In this document: one piece after another, positions 8,517-17,117 of the stretch
Layout: every line of letters starts with the position of its first letter
Numbering within the stretch: the stretch's first letter is position 1
Assembly: GCA_910586995.1 (NCBI GenBank)
Contig: CAJUKZ010000006.1
Span: 47,862 to 111,861 of the forward strand
DNA from: an uncultured Muribaculaceae bacterium
GTDB lineage: Bacteria; Bacteroidota; Bacteroidia; Bacteroidales; Muribaculaceae
DNA: 64,000 nucleotides
Reading direction: 5' to 3'
Translations under genes and position numbers: made by a program
Notes under the pieces: model-generated
Databases searched by the model: none
What the model was told of the DNA's origin: nothing
Seen by the model: only the letters and a program-made list of their open reading frames with translations

Positions 8517-9713
8517 ATGGAAAAATTAGGATCTCTTTTTTCAGCCCTTCTTGCTTTGGTATGTCTTGCAGGGTGTGATGACGGGTCGTCGTATGATGAA
8601 CCTGGTGGAAGCGGAATCCGTACCGCTAATGATATTGAAGTTACTGCTCCCGGTCAGCTTGCCTCGAAGCTTGATGCTGCTTCATATGATCTAGATTCGA
8701 TAGCTGTGTATGGACCGATAGGCGTCGAGGATTTTCCGGCGCTTCTGAGAATCGGGGTGTATGGGAATCTGAGAGCCTTGAATCTGAAGCATGCAAGAGT
8801 AGAGGGAGGCAAGATTCCCGACATGGCATTCTCAAACGTCGAAGGCAGCCATCCGTTCAGGGTATATAATGTGATTTTGCCCGAAGGTGTCACTGCTATC
8901 GGTGAATGTGCGTTTGCCGGTTCGTCGGTGCGGCATGTCGAATTGCCGCAGTCGTTGAGAACGCTCGGCAAAGATTGTTTCAGCCAATGCGATTACATGA
9001 GGGAGATCGTAATACCGGCCGGTGTCGAGGAGATTCCTGACGAATGTTTCAAAAGTTGTGCTATCCTTGATAGGGTAGTGTTGCCGCAGAGTATTAAAAG
9101 AATCGGTGATCTGGCATTCCGCTTCAGTCATGTGTCGGATATAAATTTCCCGGAAAGACTAGAGAGTGTAGGAAAAATGGCATTTTCCGGATCGAGGATA
9201 AAGCGTGTCGAGTTGTCGCACGGGTTGAAGCTGTCCGATATGATATGGACTTTCGAGAATTGCTTTCTTATAGAAGATATTGTTATTGCCGATGGGGTGA
9301 AAGATATTCCACGCTTCAGCGATGCAAGGTTGGTGAAGTCGCTTGACATACCAGCTTCTGTAGAGGAGATCGGGAGCTATACATTCCAGGGATGTTATAT
9401 GCTTACTGACCTTACGCTCAGGGATGGACTTGTGTCGATCGGTACAAATGCTTTCGTAAGTTCGCCTGTGCAGTCTCTTGATATACCATCGACGGTAAGG
9501 AGCATCGGTACAAAGAGCTTTCTGATTGCCGAGAAGGCCGGGAAGGTGACGTGTCGTGCTATCGAACCGCCGTTGTGCGATGGCTCAGACGCATTTGTGT
9601 TTGCAGATGCTGCTTTGATGTCGACTGTTCCGCTTTATGTGCCTGCCGGAAGTGAGGACCTATACCGCGCAGCCGAAGGATGGAGCAAATTCAAAAATAT
9701 AACAGCTTTATAG
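8517..9713 (+). CDS. BspA-type leucine-rich-repeat lipoprotein, copy 1
   Basis: A 398-residue protein. The ATG at 8517 is chosen because it gives a lipoprotein signal peptide with lipobox LAGC (Cys20), followed by acidic residues (CDDGSS) of the kind that favour surface display in Bacteroidetes. The mature part consists of about ten LRR_5 (BspA/TpLRR) repeats of about 23 residues, with the pattern LP.sl..IG..aF..C..L..i.iP. The C-terminal PLYVPAGSEDLY...W..F motif is typical of Bacteroidales members. Such proteins are thought to bind host proteins or other bacteria, but the ligand is unknown. A paralogue follows 10 bases downstream in the same operon. Confidence 0.85.
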   Translation: MEKLGSLFSALLALVCLAGCDDGSSYDEPGGSGIRTANDIEVTAPGQLASKLDAASYDLDSIAVYGPIGVEDFPALLRIGVYGNLRALNLKHARVEGGKIPDMAFSNVEGSHPFRVYNVILPEGVTAIGECAFAGSSVRHVELPQSLRTLGKDCFSQCDYMREIVIPAGVEEIPDECFKSCAILDRVVLPQSIKRIGDLAFRFSHVSDINFPERLESVGKMAFSGSRIKRVELSHGLKLSDMIWTFENCFLIEDIVIADGVKDIPRFSDARLVKSLDIPASVEEIGSYTFQGCYMLTDLTLRDGLVSIGTNAFVSSPVQSLDIPSTVRSIGTKSFLIAEKAGKVTCRAIEPPLCDGSDAFVFADAALMSTVPLYVPAGSEDLYRAAEGWSKFKNITAL

Positions 9714-9723
9714 ACATACGGAT

Positions 9724-10917
9724 ATGAAAGGCTTTTTTCTTATAAATATATCCGCTGCAGCGGCATTGATACTGGCTGCATGCAGCAGCAGTGATGAACC
9801 GTCGGTAACTACCGAGCGTAGTTACTGCGACATCTATTGTGAGAATTTCGGTGATCTTGCCGCGAATATCACGGCAGAGGTGTATGAATGCGATTCGCTT
9901 GTTGTGCACGGACCGATCAATGCTAATGATCTGCATGAACTATCCGAGCTTGGCATCTGGGGCAATGTGGAGGTACTTGACTTGCGTTATGCACAGATTG
10001 AGAACCGGTGCATTCCTGATAAGGGGCTTTCTGTAAGTGGCTCTTATATGATGGAATCCAAGATCAGGCGCTATATACTGCCTGGTGATCTTGTGGAGAT
10101 TGGAGATGAGGGCTTCGGATATACTCAGGTCGAGAGCATAAATCTTCCGTCGGGATTGCGTAGCATAGGTGAGAAGTGTTTCTACAAATGCCATAGGCTC
10201 AGAAGCATAACAATCCCTTCCGGAGTGGAGGAGATTCCTGAGTCGTGTTTCTTTCAGTGTCTTGATCTTGAAAAAGTCGGTTTGCCGGATGGTGTGCGCA
10301 GCATAGGTGCTGAGGCTTTTGCCGAATGTCGCATGCTCGAGGATCTGAATATCCCGTCGGCTCTTGAAGCCATCGGTGATAATGCTTTCGCTCATACAGC
10401 CTTGCGTAATGCAACCTTGCCCTCAGGCTGTGTCAGGATTGGTAATAGAGTATTCTCCGGATGTTACTATATTGACAAACTTGTCATACCGGAAGGAGTG
10501 GCGGAGATCAGCGCATATTTCATTAACGACAACATACGCCTGCGTCGGGTTGAGATTCCGGTTTCTGCTAAGAAAATAGGTAAGTCGGCTTTTGCGGACT
10601 GTCTGGCATTGGCTGAGGTTGTGTTTCGGGATGGACTGGAGGAGATTGCGGATATGGCTTTTGCTAACTCTCCGTTAGCTGAGATAGTTTTGCCTTCTAC
10701 TCTAAAGGCTGTAGGAAAGCAAAGTTTCACAGTTTCGTCGGCTACAGCAGGAGTGATGTGTATGGCAACTACTCCGCCGGTATGTGCGGCAGATGCATTT
10801 ATCTTCGGTGAAGAATCGTTGAAGTCGTCAGTGCCTCTCTACGTGCCTTCAGGTAGCGAAAGTCTCTATATGCTTGCTGCTGGCTGGAGCGACTTCAAGG
10901 ATATTCGTGGTATCTGA
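9724..10917 (+). CDS. BspA-type leucine-rich-repeat lipoprotein, copy 2
   Basis: A 397-residue paralogue of the preceding gene with the same layout: signal peptide with lipobox LAAC (Cys20), a short N-terminal segment resembling copy 1 (DSLVVHGPINANDLHELSEL versus DSIAVYGPIGVEDFPALL), LRR_5 repeats, and a matching C-terminal PLYVPSGSESLY...W..F motif. The two are clearly a tandem duplication that has diverged widely, with conserved spacing but few long identical stretches. A strong bidirectional terminator follows. Role: probably a surface-exposed adhesin or ligand-binding lipoprotein, inferred from the family only. Confidence 0.85.
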   Translation: MKGFFLINISAAAALILAACSSSDEPSVTTERSYCDIYCENFGDLAANITAEVYECDSLVVHGPINANDLHELSELGIWGNVEVLDLRYAQIENRCIPDKGLSVSGSYMMESKIRRYILPGDLVEIGDEGFGYTQVESINLPSGLRSIGEKCFYKCHRLRSITIPSGVEEIPESCFFQCLDLEKVGLPDGVRSIGAEAFAECRMLEDLNIPSALEAIGDNAFAHTALRNATLPSGCVRIGNRVFSGCYYIDKLVIPEGVAEISAYFINDNIRLRRVEIPVSAKKIGKSAFADCLALAEVVFRDGLEEIADMAFANSPLAEIVLPSTLKAVGKQSFTVSSATAGVMCMATTPPVCAADAFIFGEESLKSSVPLYVPSGSESLYMLAAGWSDFKDIRGI

Positions 10918-10953
10918 AAATCAATTCAATCTTATTGTATCGTATAAAAAAAA

Positions 10954-10990
10954 CGCCGCCATCTGTTATGAACACATACAGATGGCGGCG
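10954..10990. terminator. Bidirectional intrinsic terminator between LRR genes and fba
   Basis: A perfect 13-base-pair GC-rich stem, CGCCGCCATCTGT (10954-10966) with ACAGATGGCGGCG (10978-10990), has an 11-base loop. It is flanked by an A-run on the left (AAAAAAAA before the stem) and GATTTTTAT on the right. It can therefore terminate both the plus-strand LRR operon and the minus-strand aldolase transcript. Confidence 0.9.
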
Positions 10991-11022
10991 GATTTTTATA
11001 TTGCTATCGGATAGCAGGCTGA

Positions 11023-12021
11023 TTATTCAGCTTTGCCGGCGCTACCGAGCACGTTTTCGATTTTGTGCTTGTAGAGCTTCTCCATTTCGTCGCGAGCCGG
11101 GCCGAGATATTTGCGGGGGTCGAATTCGCCGGGCTTCTCAACGAATACCTTGCGAACTGCGGCTGTCATGGCCAGACGGCTGTCGGAGTCGATGTTGATC
11201 TTGCAAACGGCGCTCTTTGCAGCCTTACGCAGTTCTTCTTCGGGAATACCGATTGCGTCGGGAAGCTTGCCACCGTACTGGTTGATCATGTCTACATATT
11301 CCTGGGGTACAGAAGATGATCCGTGGAGAACGATGGGGAATCCGGGGAGTTTCTCCATAACTGCGTCGAGTACGTCGAATGCCAATGGCGGGGGAACAAG
11401 GCGGCCTTCTGCATTGCGTGTGCACTGCTCGGGTGTGAACTTGTATGCGCCGTGGCTTGTACCGATCGAGATAGCGAGAGAGTCGCAGCCTGTGCGTGTA
11501 GCGAAGTCGATAACTTCCTCAGGATCGGTGTAGGTGTGGTGGTCGGAAGACACTTCGTCCTCTACACCGGCGAGTACGCCGAGCTCACCTTCTACGGTTA
11601 CGTCGAACTGGTGTGCGTAGTCAACAACTTTCTTTGTGAGGGCAACGTTCTCCTCATAGGGGAGGTGGCTACCGTCGATCATCACGGATGAGAATCCGTT
11701 GTCGATACAGCTCTTGCAGAGCTCGAAGCTGTCGCCGTGGTCGAGATGGAGCACGATCTGGGGATGTTCCCAACCGAGTTCCTTGGCGTATTCTACAGCG
11801 CCCTGAGCCATGTAGCGCAGGAGGGTAGCGTTTGCATAGTTGCGTGCGCCCTTGGAAACCTGAAGGATAACGGGAGACTTTTCCTCAGAAGCAGCCTTGA
11901 TGATGGCCTGAAGCTGCTCCATGTTGTTGAAGTTGAAAGCGGGGATAGCATAGCCGCCCTTGATAGCCTTGGCGAACATCTCGCGGGTGTTCACAAGACC
12001 AAGTTCTTTATAACTTACCAT
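11023..12021 (-). CDS. fba: Class II fructose-1,6-bisphosphate aldolase
   Basis: A 332-residue zinc-dependent aldolase that interconverts fructose 1,6-bisphosphate with dihydroxyacetone phosphate and glyceraldehyde 3-phosphate in glycolysis and gluconeogenesis. Zinc and active-site motifs are clear: HLDHGD, the GTSHGAYK region, and LHGSSSVP near the C-terminal half. Length and sequence match the group common in Bacteroides-type bacteria. It has its own -7 element upstream (minus-strand TAAATTTG, 12078-12085) and a shared terminator downstream. Codons look strongly biased (CTC, CGC, GAG), as expected for a highly expressed metabolic gene. Confidence 0.96.
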   Translation of the reverse strand: MVSYKELGLVNTREMFAKAIKGGYAIPAFNFNNMEQLQAIIKAASEEKSPVILQVSKGARNYANATLLRYMAQGAVEYAKELGWEHPQIVLHLDHGDSFELCKSCIDNGFSSVMIDGSHLPYEENVALTKKVVDYAHQFDVTVEGELGVLAGVEDEVSSDHHTYTDPEEVIDFATRTGCDSLAISIGTSHGAYKFTPEQCTRNAEGRLVPPPLAFDVLDAVMEKLPGFPIVLHGSSSVPQEYVDMINQYGGKLPDAIGIPEEELRKAAKSAVCKINIDSDSRLAMTAAVRKVFVEKPGEFDPRKYLGPARDEMEKLYKHKIENVLGSAGKAE

Positions 12022-12077
12022 AGTTTGTTTGATATATAAATTGGATATAAGTTTCTCTGTGTTCTGTGTATTCGAGG

Positions 12078-12085
12078 CAAATTTA
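12078..12085 (-). promoter_or_regulatory. -7 promoter element for fba
   Basis: Minus-strand TAAATTTG fits TAnnTTTG and lies 56 bases before the aldolase start codon, in the 112-base gap after the formate/nitrite transporter. A clear -33 was not identified. Confidence 0.5.
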
Positions 12086-12133
12086 CAAAAAATATTTCAC
12101 AGAACGTTTATTTTTAGCTTTTCTTATGCCTGT

Positions 12134-12949
12134 TTACCGGTCTTTTTCATTGTTGCCGGATAGTCTGATGTATCCGTGCAGCATGCCCACGAACAGGGCC
12201 CCTCCGGCTATGTTGCCCAACGTGGCCGGTGCAAGGTTGCACCATAGCAGTTGGACTATGTCTACATCTGCACCTTCGAGCATCCCGCAGGGAATGAAAA
12301 ACATGTTTGCCACGCAATGTTCATATCCGAGCATCACAAAGGCCGCTACAGGAATCCAGCATCCTACTACTTTCTCTGTCAGTGTGTGTCCTGATAGTGC
12401 GAGCCATACAGCCAGGCATACGCACCAGTTGGCGCCGATGCCTCGCAGCAGTACTGTCGTCCACGGCAGATTCGCTTTTGTCTCTGCGGTGCGGATTATG
12501 GCCGTGTGATATGGCTCTGGAGTTGTGAGTCCGGCAAGGTAGACGAGAGCTACGGCTACTATAAGCGCGCCGATGAAATTACCGATCCACACGAGAGTCC
12601 AGTTGCGCAACACGTCGGTCAGAGTGTAGTGCGATCTCTTTAGTGCAGGAATCAGAAGGGCGTTGTTTCCGGTGAAAAGTTCTGCGCCGAGTACGACTAC
12701 AAGGACAAGGCCTACTGGAAACACCATACCACTCAGCAGCTTCTGAAGCGAAGGATTGCCCGCTGTGGCTTCCGGAAAACCGCTGCCGATCACAGTTGAT
12801 AGTATTCCTCCGAGGGCGATGAATGCACCGGCTGCTATGGAGAGAGTCATAAGCCGGTATAGAGAGCTTCCGGCGGACGACAGGGCCACTTTCTGAATTC
12901 CTATGTTTACGGTAGTTTCTGCAATCTGATCGGGGGTCTTGATATTCAT
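12134..12949 (-). CDS. Formate/nitrite transporter (FNT) family channel
   Basis: A 271-residue polytopic inner-membrane protein of the FocA/NirC family. These are pentameric channels that move small monovalent acids such as formate, nitrite or hydrosulfide. Family landmarks include an ELFTGNN segment in the second re-entrant region, the GANWCVCLAVW segment, and GYEHCVANMFFIP, which holds the conserved pore histidine. About six membrane helices are visible. Its ATG overlaps the stop of the upstream membrane protein by 4 bases (ATGA), so translation is coupled. The substrate cannot be fixed from sequence; in a fermenting anaerobe, formate is the likely one. Confidence 0.9.
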   Translation of the reverse strand: MNIKTPDQIAETTVNIGIQKVALSSAGSSLYRLMTLSIAAGAFIALGGILSTVIGSGFPEATAGNPSLQKLLSGMVFPVGLVLVVVLGAELFTGNNALLIPALKRSHYTLTDVLRNWTLVWIGNFIGALIVAVALVYLAGLTTPEPYHTAIIRTAETKANLPWTTVLLRGIGANWCVCLAVWLALSGHTLTEKVVGCWIPVAAFVMLGYEHCVANMFFIPCGMLEGADVDIVQLLWCNLAPATLGNIAGGALFVGMLHGYIRLSGNNEKDR

Positions 12950-14547
12950 TTCTTGTCTTGGTCGGAAGATTTGGTTTCTGGGTTTATCTTAACGAAAAAT
13001 GTTTCCTCTGACGGAGGTATCAGTGCGGCAAAGACACGTCCGGCGGGTGATATGAACTTGCGCCGGGCCACTGTCAGTTCTCTGCCATCTTGAGTCTTGA
13101 CCTTGTATTTGGCCTGAATGGATGGGTCTGAGGGAGTCACGTAGCCATTGCCTATTCTCGTGAACGGATAGAGTGGCGATGATGAGGGCGACGGTCCTTT
13201 GATAGAGTCTATCTTCGTGAACTGTTCTTCGGTGAGTGCGGTGAATGGCTTGCGTGTTCCGCAGCGCGAGATTCCCAGCAATCGCCATTCATAATCCGCG
13301 CCCTCGAGTGTAGGTACTTGCGAGTATACGAATGGTTTGAGCCATGCGGGCGATTCGCTGTAGTTGTAGCGCACCGTGCCTGTCTTCGATGTCCGGTAGG
13401 CCGTGAGCGCGTCTCTTATGGTGCGGTATTGTCTGATGTGTTCGGCTGTTGCAAATGCCTGATGTATGGCCATAAGGCATGCCAGAGTGGCTATTACAGA
13501 GAGAATTGCTCCTTTGGCTGGCCTTACAAGTGGTGCTGCTGCGCGGCCGAGCAGAATTGCCGAAAACAGTTCTATAGCCGTGAATGCGCGGGGTGCTGTA
13601 TGAGCAATCACGCCCATCGCTAAAGATAGCAGCAATGCGGTCAGTATCACGTAGTTCTGCTTGCAGAACCTGATGGTAGCTTTCGTAGCTGCGCAAATGC
13701 ATATCAAACCTGTGATAATTAGCATCCACAGCAGTTTGAGTGAGAGCAGCACGTCTATGAAGCTCGACAGCGTCTCAGTGGCCTGGGTTGCCCTGATCCA
13801 GTTGCCTGGCGACGCCAACATGATTGTCGAGCCGATCCACAGCGGTATGGCAAGCATTCGTGCCGTCTTATTGAAGCGCTTGATATTCAGTGCGAAATAT
13901 AAGAATATAGCGCCGGACAGTGGAAACGCAAAAGCTTCGTTGCTCCATCCCGTCAGTAGCCCGAGTATGCACAGGCCCGCGGATCTTAGGAAAGTCAGTT
14001 TTATCGGTTCGCAGGATTGCGATTTGCCGAGTTCCAGCAGCAGAGCAAGCGACGCGAGCGATGGCCATAGATAGTTAAGTGACAGATTTATGGAGGTCCA
14101 CAGTCTGCCGGGCGATGGAAACAGATATAGGAAAGCGATCACAGCGATCAGTGCAGCCATCGCATATTCCTGTTTATGAGGAGGCAATGTGAGTCTCAGA
14201 AACAGCAGTATGGTCGCGGCAAAAGCGATTGCATTCAGGATATAGAAAATACTGAGTCCGCGTTTGGCAGCTATCATCTGTTCGACAAAATGCACAGGGA
14301 TTCTGCCGTTGACACACATATAGTGGTTGACCTGCGATTCCACTACGTCGGCTGTGGTTTTTACGGGCTTCAGATTGTTGAAATTGAAATAGTTCTGTCC
14401 GGGTTTAAGCTCGAATTTATAGTAGTAGCGCAGTTCGTCCCCGATGCAGATATGATTGGCAGAACGGATATATATCATTATGGCCGCGAAAATTATTATC
14501 GCCGCCGCCCACGTGGATTCCTTTCTGAGCGTTTCGAGGATCTTCAT
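12946..14547 (-). CDS. Polytopic membrane protein, DUF6056/GT-C-like
   Basis: A 533-residue integral membrane protein with about ten hydrophobic helices and a soluble C-terminal domain. An early periplasmic loop carries the acidic GDELRYYY segment, a position where GT-C glycosyltransferases hold their catalytic aspartate. The arrangement resembles the DUF6056 family and the O-antigen-modifying GtrC-type proteins that use polyprenyl-phosphate sugars. It sits between a GtrB-like enzyme (4-base overlap upstream) and the FNT channel (4-base overlap downstream). The inference is that it transfers the lipid-linked sugar made by the upstream enzyme to a periplasmic acceptor. This family role is not proven. 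Confidence 0.65.
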   Translation of the reverse strand: MKILETLRKESTWAAAIIIFAAIMIYIRSANHICIGDELRYYYKFELKPGQNYFNFNNLKPVKTTADVVESQVNHYMCVNGRIPVHFVEQMIAAKRGLSIFYILNAIAFAATILLFLRLTLPPHKQEYAMAALIAVIAFLYLFPSPGRLWTSINLSLNYLWPSLASLALLLELGKSQSCEPIKLTFLRSAGLCILGLLTGWSNEAFAFPLSGAIFLYFALNIKRFNKTARMLAIPLWIGSTIMLASPGNWIRATQATETLSSFIDVLLSLKLLWMLIITGLICICAATKATIRFCKQNYVILTALLLSLAMGVIAHTAPRAFTAIELFSAILLGRAAAPLVRPAKGAILSVIATLACLMAIHQAFATAEHIRQYRTIRDALTAYRTSKTGTVRYNYSESPAWLKPFVYSQVPTLEGADYEWRLLGISRCGTRKPFTALTEEQFTKIDSIKGPSPSSSPLYPFTRIGNGYVTPSDPSIQAKYKVKTQDGRELTVARRKFISPAGRVFAALIPPSEETFFVKINPETKSSDQDKK

Positions 14548-15509
14548 TTGCTACGGTATGCGGTTGCTTTTTCTCCGTCGACCTCGCGGACGAAATAAGG
14601 AGGCCGGTGCTTTACTTCGTTGAAAATACGGCCCACATACTCCCCGAGAATCCCGAGGGTGAGCAACTGGACCCCGCCGAGAAATAGCATTACGGTCATT
14701 ATGGTAGGGAATCCGGCCTGGGGATCGCCGTAGATTGCAGCCTTCGCGAATACCCACACCATATATATAAAGGCTATGGCTGATACTACGAGCCCCATCA
14801 CGGTAGCTATGCGCAGCGGTGCTGTCGTGTAGCTTGTAACACCGTCTACAGCCAGTCCGGCAAGCGACCGCATGTTCCATTTTGTCTGTCCGGCCTCGCG
14901 GTCCTGTTGGTCGAACTCGAAAGAAGCTTTTTTGAAACCTATCTGGCAATACAGTCCCTTGGTGTAGCGCTGGCATTCGCGCATGGCGGTCAGGGCGTCG
15001 ATGCAAACGCGGTCGAGCAATCGGAAGTCGCCGGTGTTTTGCAGCACCGGGATTCGGGTGGTTTTCTGGAGTATGCGGTAATACATCAGCGACAGTTTCT
15101 TCCTGATCCACGGCTCGCGTCCGCGTTGCCGGCGCACTCCATACACGTCGTCGTAGCCCTTTTCCCACAGGCTTATCATACGTGGTATCTCCTCGGGCGG
15201 ATGCTGCAGATCGCTGTCCATTATCACCACGCAGTTGCCTTTCGCGTAGTCCATGCCGGCGAGCATAGCCGTCTCTTTGCCGAAGTTGCGCGATAAGTCC
15301 ACGTAGTGCCATCTGCTGTCGCGCCGGTGCATCTGCATCAGCATTGCCAATGTGGAGTCGGTGCTTCCGTCGTTCACCGTCAGCACTTCCCACCTGTAGT
15401 CCGGCATCGAATCCATCACGGCATTTAGCCTCCCGAACAGAGCCGGAAGCGATTCTTGCTCGTTGTAGCAGGGAATGAGTATAGTTATCAGCTTGGAATT
15501 GTGGTTCAT
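14544..15509 (-). CDS. GtrB/DPM1-like polyprenyl-phosphate glycosyltransferase
   Basis: A 321-residue family 2 glycosyltransferase with a cytoplasmic GT-A domain (ILIPCYNEQESLP, VNDGSTDST, the metal-binding DSDLQHPPEE) and two C-terminal transmembrane helices (about residues 235-260 and 270-295). This layout is typical of GtrB, ArnC and dolichol-phosphate-mannose synthase-like enzymes, which load a sugar onto undecaprenyl phosphate at the inner membrane. It is the first gene of a three-gene overlapping operon. A minus-strand -7 element ends 8 bases before its ATG, so the message would have little or no leader. Confidence 0.88.
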   Translation of the reverse strand: MNHNSKLITILIPCYNEQESLPALFGRLNAVMDSMPDYRWEVLTVNDGSTDSTLAMLMQMHRRDSRWHYVDLSRNFGKETAMLAGMDYAKGNCVVIMDSDLQHPPEEIPRMISLWEKGYDDVYGVRRQRGREPWIRKKLSLMYYRILQKTTRIPVLQNTGDFRLLDRVCIDALTAMRECQRYTKGLYCQIGFKKASFEFDQQDREAGQTKWNMRSLAGLAVDGVTSYTTAPLRIATVMGLVVSAIAFIYMVWVFAKAAIYGDPQAGFPTIMTVMLFLGGVQLLTLGILGEYVGRIFNEVKHRPPYFVREVDGEKATAYRSK

Positions 15510-15516
15510 CGCGCCA

Positions 15517-15524
15517 CAAAATTA
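15517..15524 (-). promoter_or_regulatory. -7 promoter element for the glycosyltransferase-FNT operon
   Basis: Minus-strand TAATTTTG fits TAnnTTTG. It lies only 7 bases before the ATG at 15507-15509, implying a leaderless or nearly leaderless message, or a different start. Confidence 0.45.
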
Positions 15525-15555
15525 CGCAAAATTTTCTAAACCCCGGAAGTTTTGC

Positions 15556-15563
15556 TAATTTTG
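15556..15563 (+). promoter_or_regulatory. -7 promoter element for guaA
   Basis: TAATTTTG fits TAnnTTTG and lies 30 bases before the guaA ATG at 15594. The upstream in-frame codon at 15552 falls inside this promoter, which supports the shorter start. Confidence 0.6.
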
Positions 15564-15593
15564 CACAATAATCCTTTTGAACCCAGACTACAG

Positions 15594-17117
15594 ATGCAAG
15601 AGAAAATTGTAATTCTCGATTTCGGTTCGCAGACCACGCAGCTCATAGGCCGCAGGGTGCGCGAACTGAACCAGTATTGCGAGATTGTTCCTTACAACAA
15701 GTTTCCTGCCGACGATCCCTCGGTCATCGGTGTAATCCTTTCCGGCAGTCCGTTCTCAGTCTACGACGAGAAGTCATTCAAGCCCGATCTCTCGGCCATC
15801 CGAGGCCGTTATCCGGTGCTGGGTATCTGCTATGGCGCCCAGTATCTTTCGTGGGTGTCGGGCGGAAGTGTCGAGCCTGCCGGCTCGCGTGAGTACGGTC
15901 GTGCCCGGCTTTGCGGGGTAGATGCCGGCTGTGCCTTATTCAAGGGTATCTCCGACGGCGCTCAGGTGTGGATGAGTCATGGCGACACCATCACATCCGT
16001 GCCCGACAGTTTTAAGGTAGTGGCTTCTACCGACAAGGTGCGTATCGCGGCTTTCGCTGTCGAAGGCGAACCCACATGGGGAGTGCAGTTCCATCCCGAG
16101 GTTTTCCACAGCGAGTGCGGAACGCAACTGTTGCGCAATTTTGTCGTCGACATCTGCGGTGGAAAGCAGGACTGGAGTGCCGCGTCTTTCATTGAGACTA
16201 CAGTGGCATCGCTGCGAGAGCAGCTTGGCGACGACAAGGTCGTGCTTGGCCTCAGTGGCGGAGTGGACTCGTCGGTAGCCGCCGTGCTTCTCAACCGCGC
16301 TATTGGCAAGAATCTCACCTGTATATTCGTGGATCACGGCATGCTGCGCAAGAATGAGTTCCACAATGTGCTCCGCGACTATGAATCGCTTGGCCTGAAT
16401 GTGATCGGCGTAGATGCCTCAGCTGAGTTTTTCAGCGAGCTTGACGGTGTGACCGATCCCGAGCGTAAGCGCAAGATCATAGGCAAGGGCTTTATTGACG
16501 TTTTCGACCGCGAGGCCCATAAGCTTAAAGATGTGAAGTATCTTGCACAGGGTACAATCTATCCCGATTGCATCGAATCGCTATCCATCACCGGCACTAC
16601 TATCAAGAGTCACCATAACGTAGGTGGACTTCCTGAAAAGATGAATCTGAAACTCTGTGAGCCGCTTCGTCTGCTTTTCAAGGATGAGGTGCGTGCGGTT
16701 GGTCGCGAACTCGGCATGCCCGAGCATCTCATTACCCGTCATCCTTTCCCCGGACCCGGTCTGGCAGTGCGTATTCTTGGGGCTATCACACCTGAGAAGG
16801 TGCGCATACTTCAGGATGCCGACGACATCTTCATCAACGGTCTGCGCGAGCATGGCCTTTACGATCAGGTATGGCAGGCCGGAGTGATCCTGCTTCCTGT
16901 GCAGAGCGTAGGCGTGATGGGCGACGAACGCACCTACGAGAGCGCGGTCGCTCTGCGTGCCGTTACCTCGACCGATGCCATGACCGCGGATTGGGCGCAT
17001 CTTCCCTACGAATTTCTCGCCAAGGTGAGCAATGATATTATCAACAAGGTCAAGGGAGTCAACCGCGTTACCTACGACATCTCCTCCAAGCCGCCGGCAA
17101 CGATCGAGTGGGAGTGA
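15594..17117 (+). CDS. guaA: GMP synthase (glutamine-hydrolysing)
   Basis: A 507-residue bifunctional enzyme that aminates XMP to GMP, the last step of GMP synthesis. The start is set at MQEKIVILDFGSQ, where homologues begin; the longer frame from 15552 overlaps the promoter. The class I glutamine amidotransferase domain has nucleophile C79 in GICYGAQ and the GVQFHPEV His/Glu pair. The ATP-pyrophosphatase domain has the P-loop LSGGVDSSV, and the C-terminal dimerisation domain ends in NRVTYDISSKPPATIEWE, which is diagnostic for GuaA. It stands alone, transcribed away from the glycosyltransferase operon. Confidence 0.97.
   Translation: MQEKIVILDFGSQTTQLIGRRVRELNQYCEIVPYNKFPADDPSVIGVILSGSPFSVYDEKSFKPDLSAIRGRYPVLGICYGAQYLSWVSGGSVEPAGSREYGRARLCGVDAGCALFKGISDGAQVWMSHGDTITSVPDSFKVVASTDKVRIAAFAVEGEPTWGVQFHPEVFHSECGTQLLRNFVVDICGGKQDWSAASFIETTVASLREQLGDDKVVLGLSGGVDSSVAAVLLNRAIGKNLTCIFVDHGMLRKNEFHNVLRDYESLGLNVIGVDASAEFFSELDGVTDPERKRKIIGKGFIDVFDREAHKLKDVKYLAQGTIYPDCIESLSITGTTIKSHHNVGGLPEKMNLKLCEPLRLLFKDEVRAVGRELGMPEHLITRHPFPGPGLAVRILGAITPEKVRILQDADDIFINGLREHGLYDQVWQAGVILLPVQSVGVMGDERTYESAVALRAVTSTDAMTADWAHLPYEFLAKVSNDIINKVKGVNRVTYDISSKPPATIEWE

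Noticed and set aside
14551..15519. 322-codon minus-strand frame overlapping the GtrB-like gene in another frame
   Set aside because: Arg/Ala/His-rich shadow. The GtrB-like frame has all family motifs.
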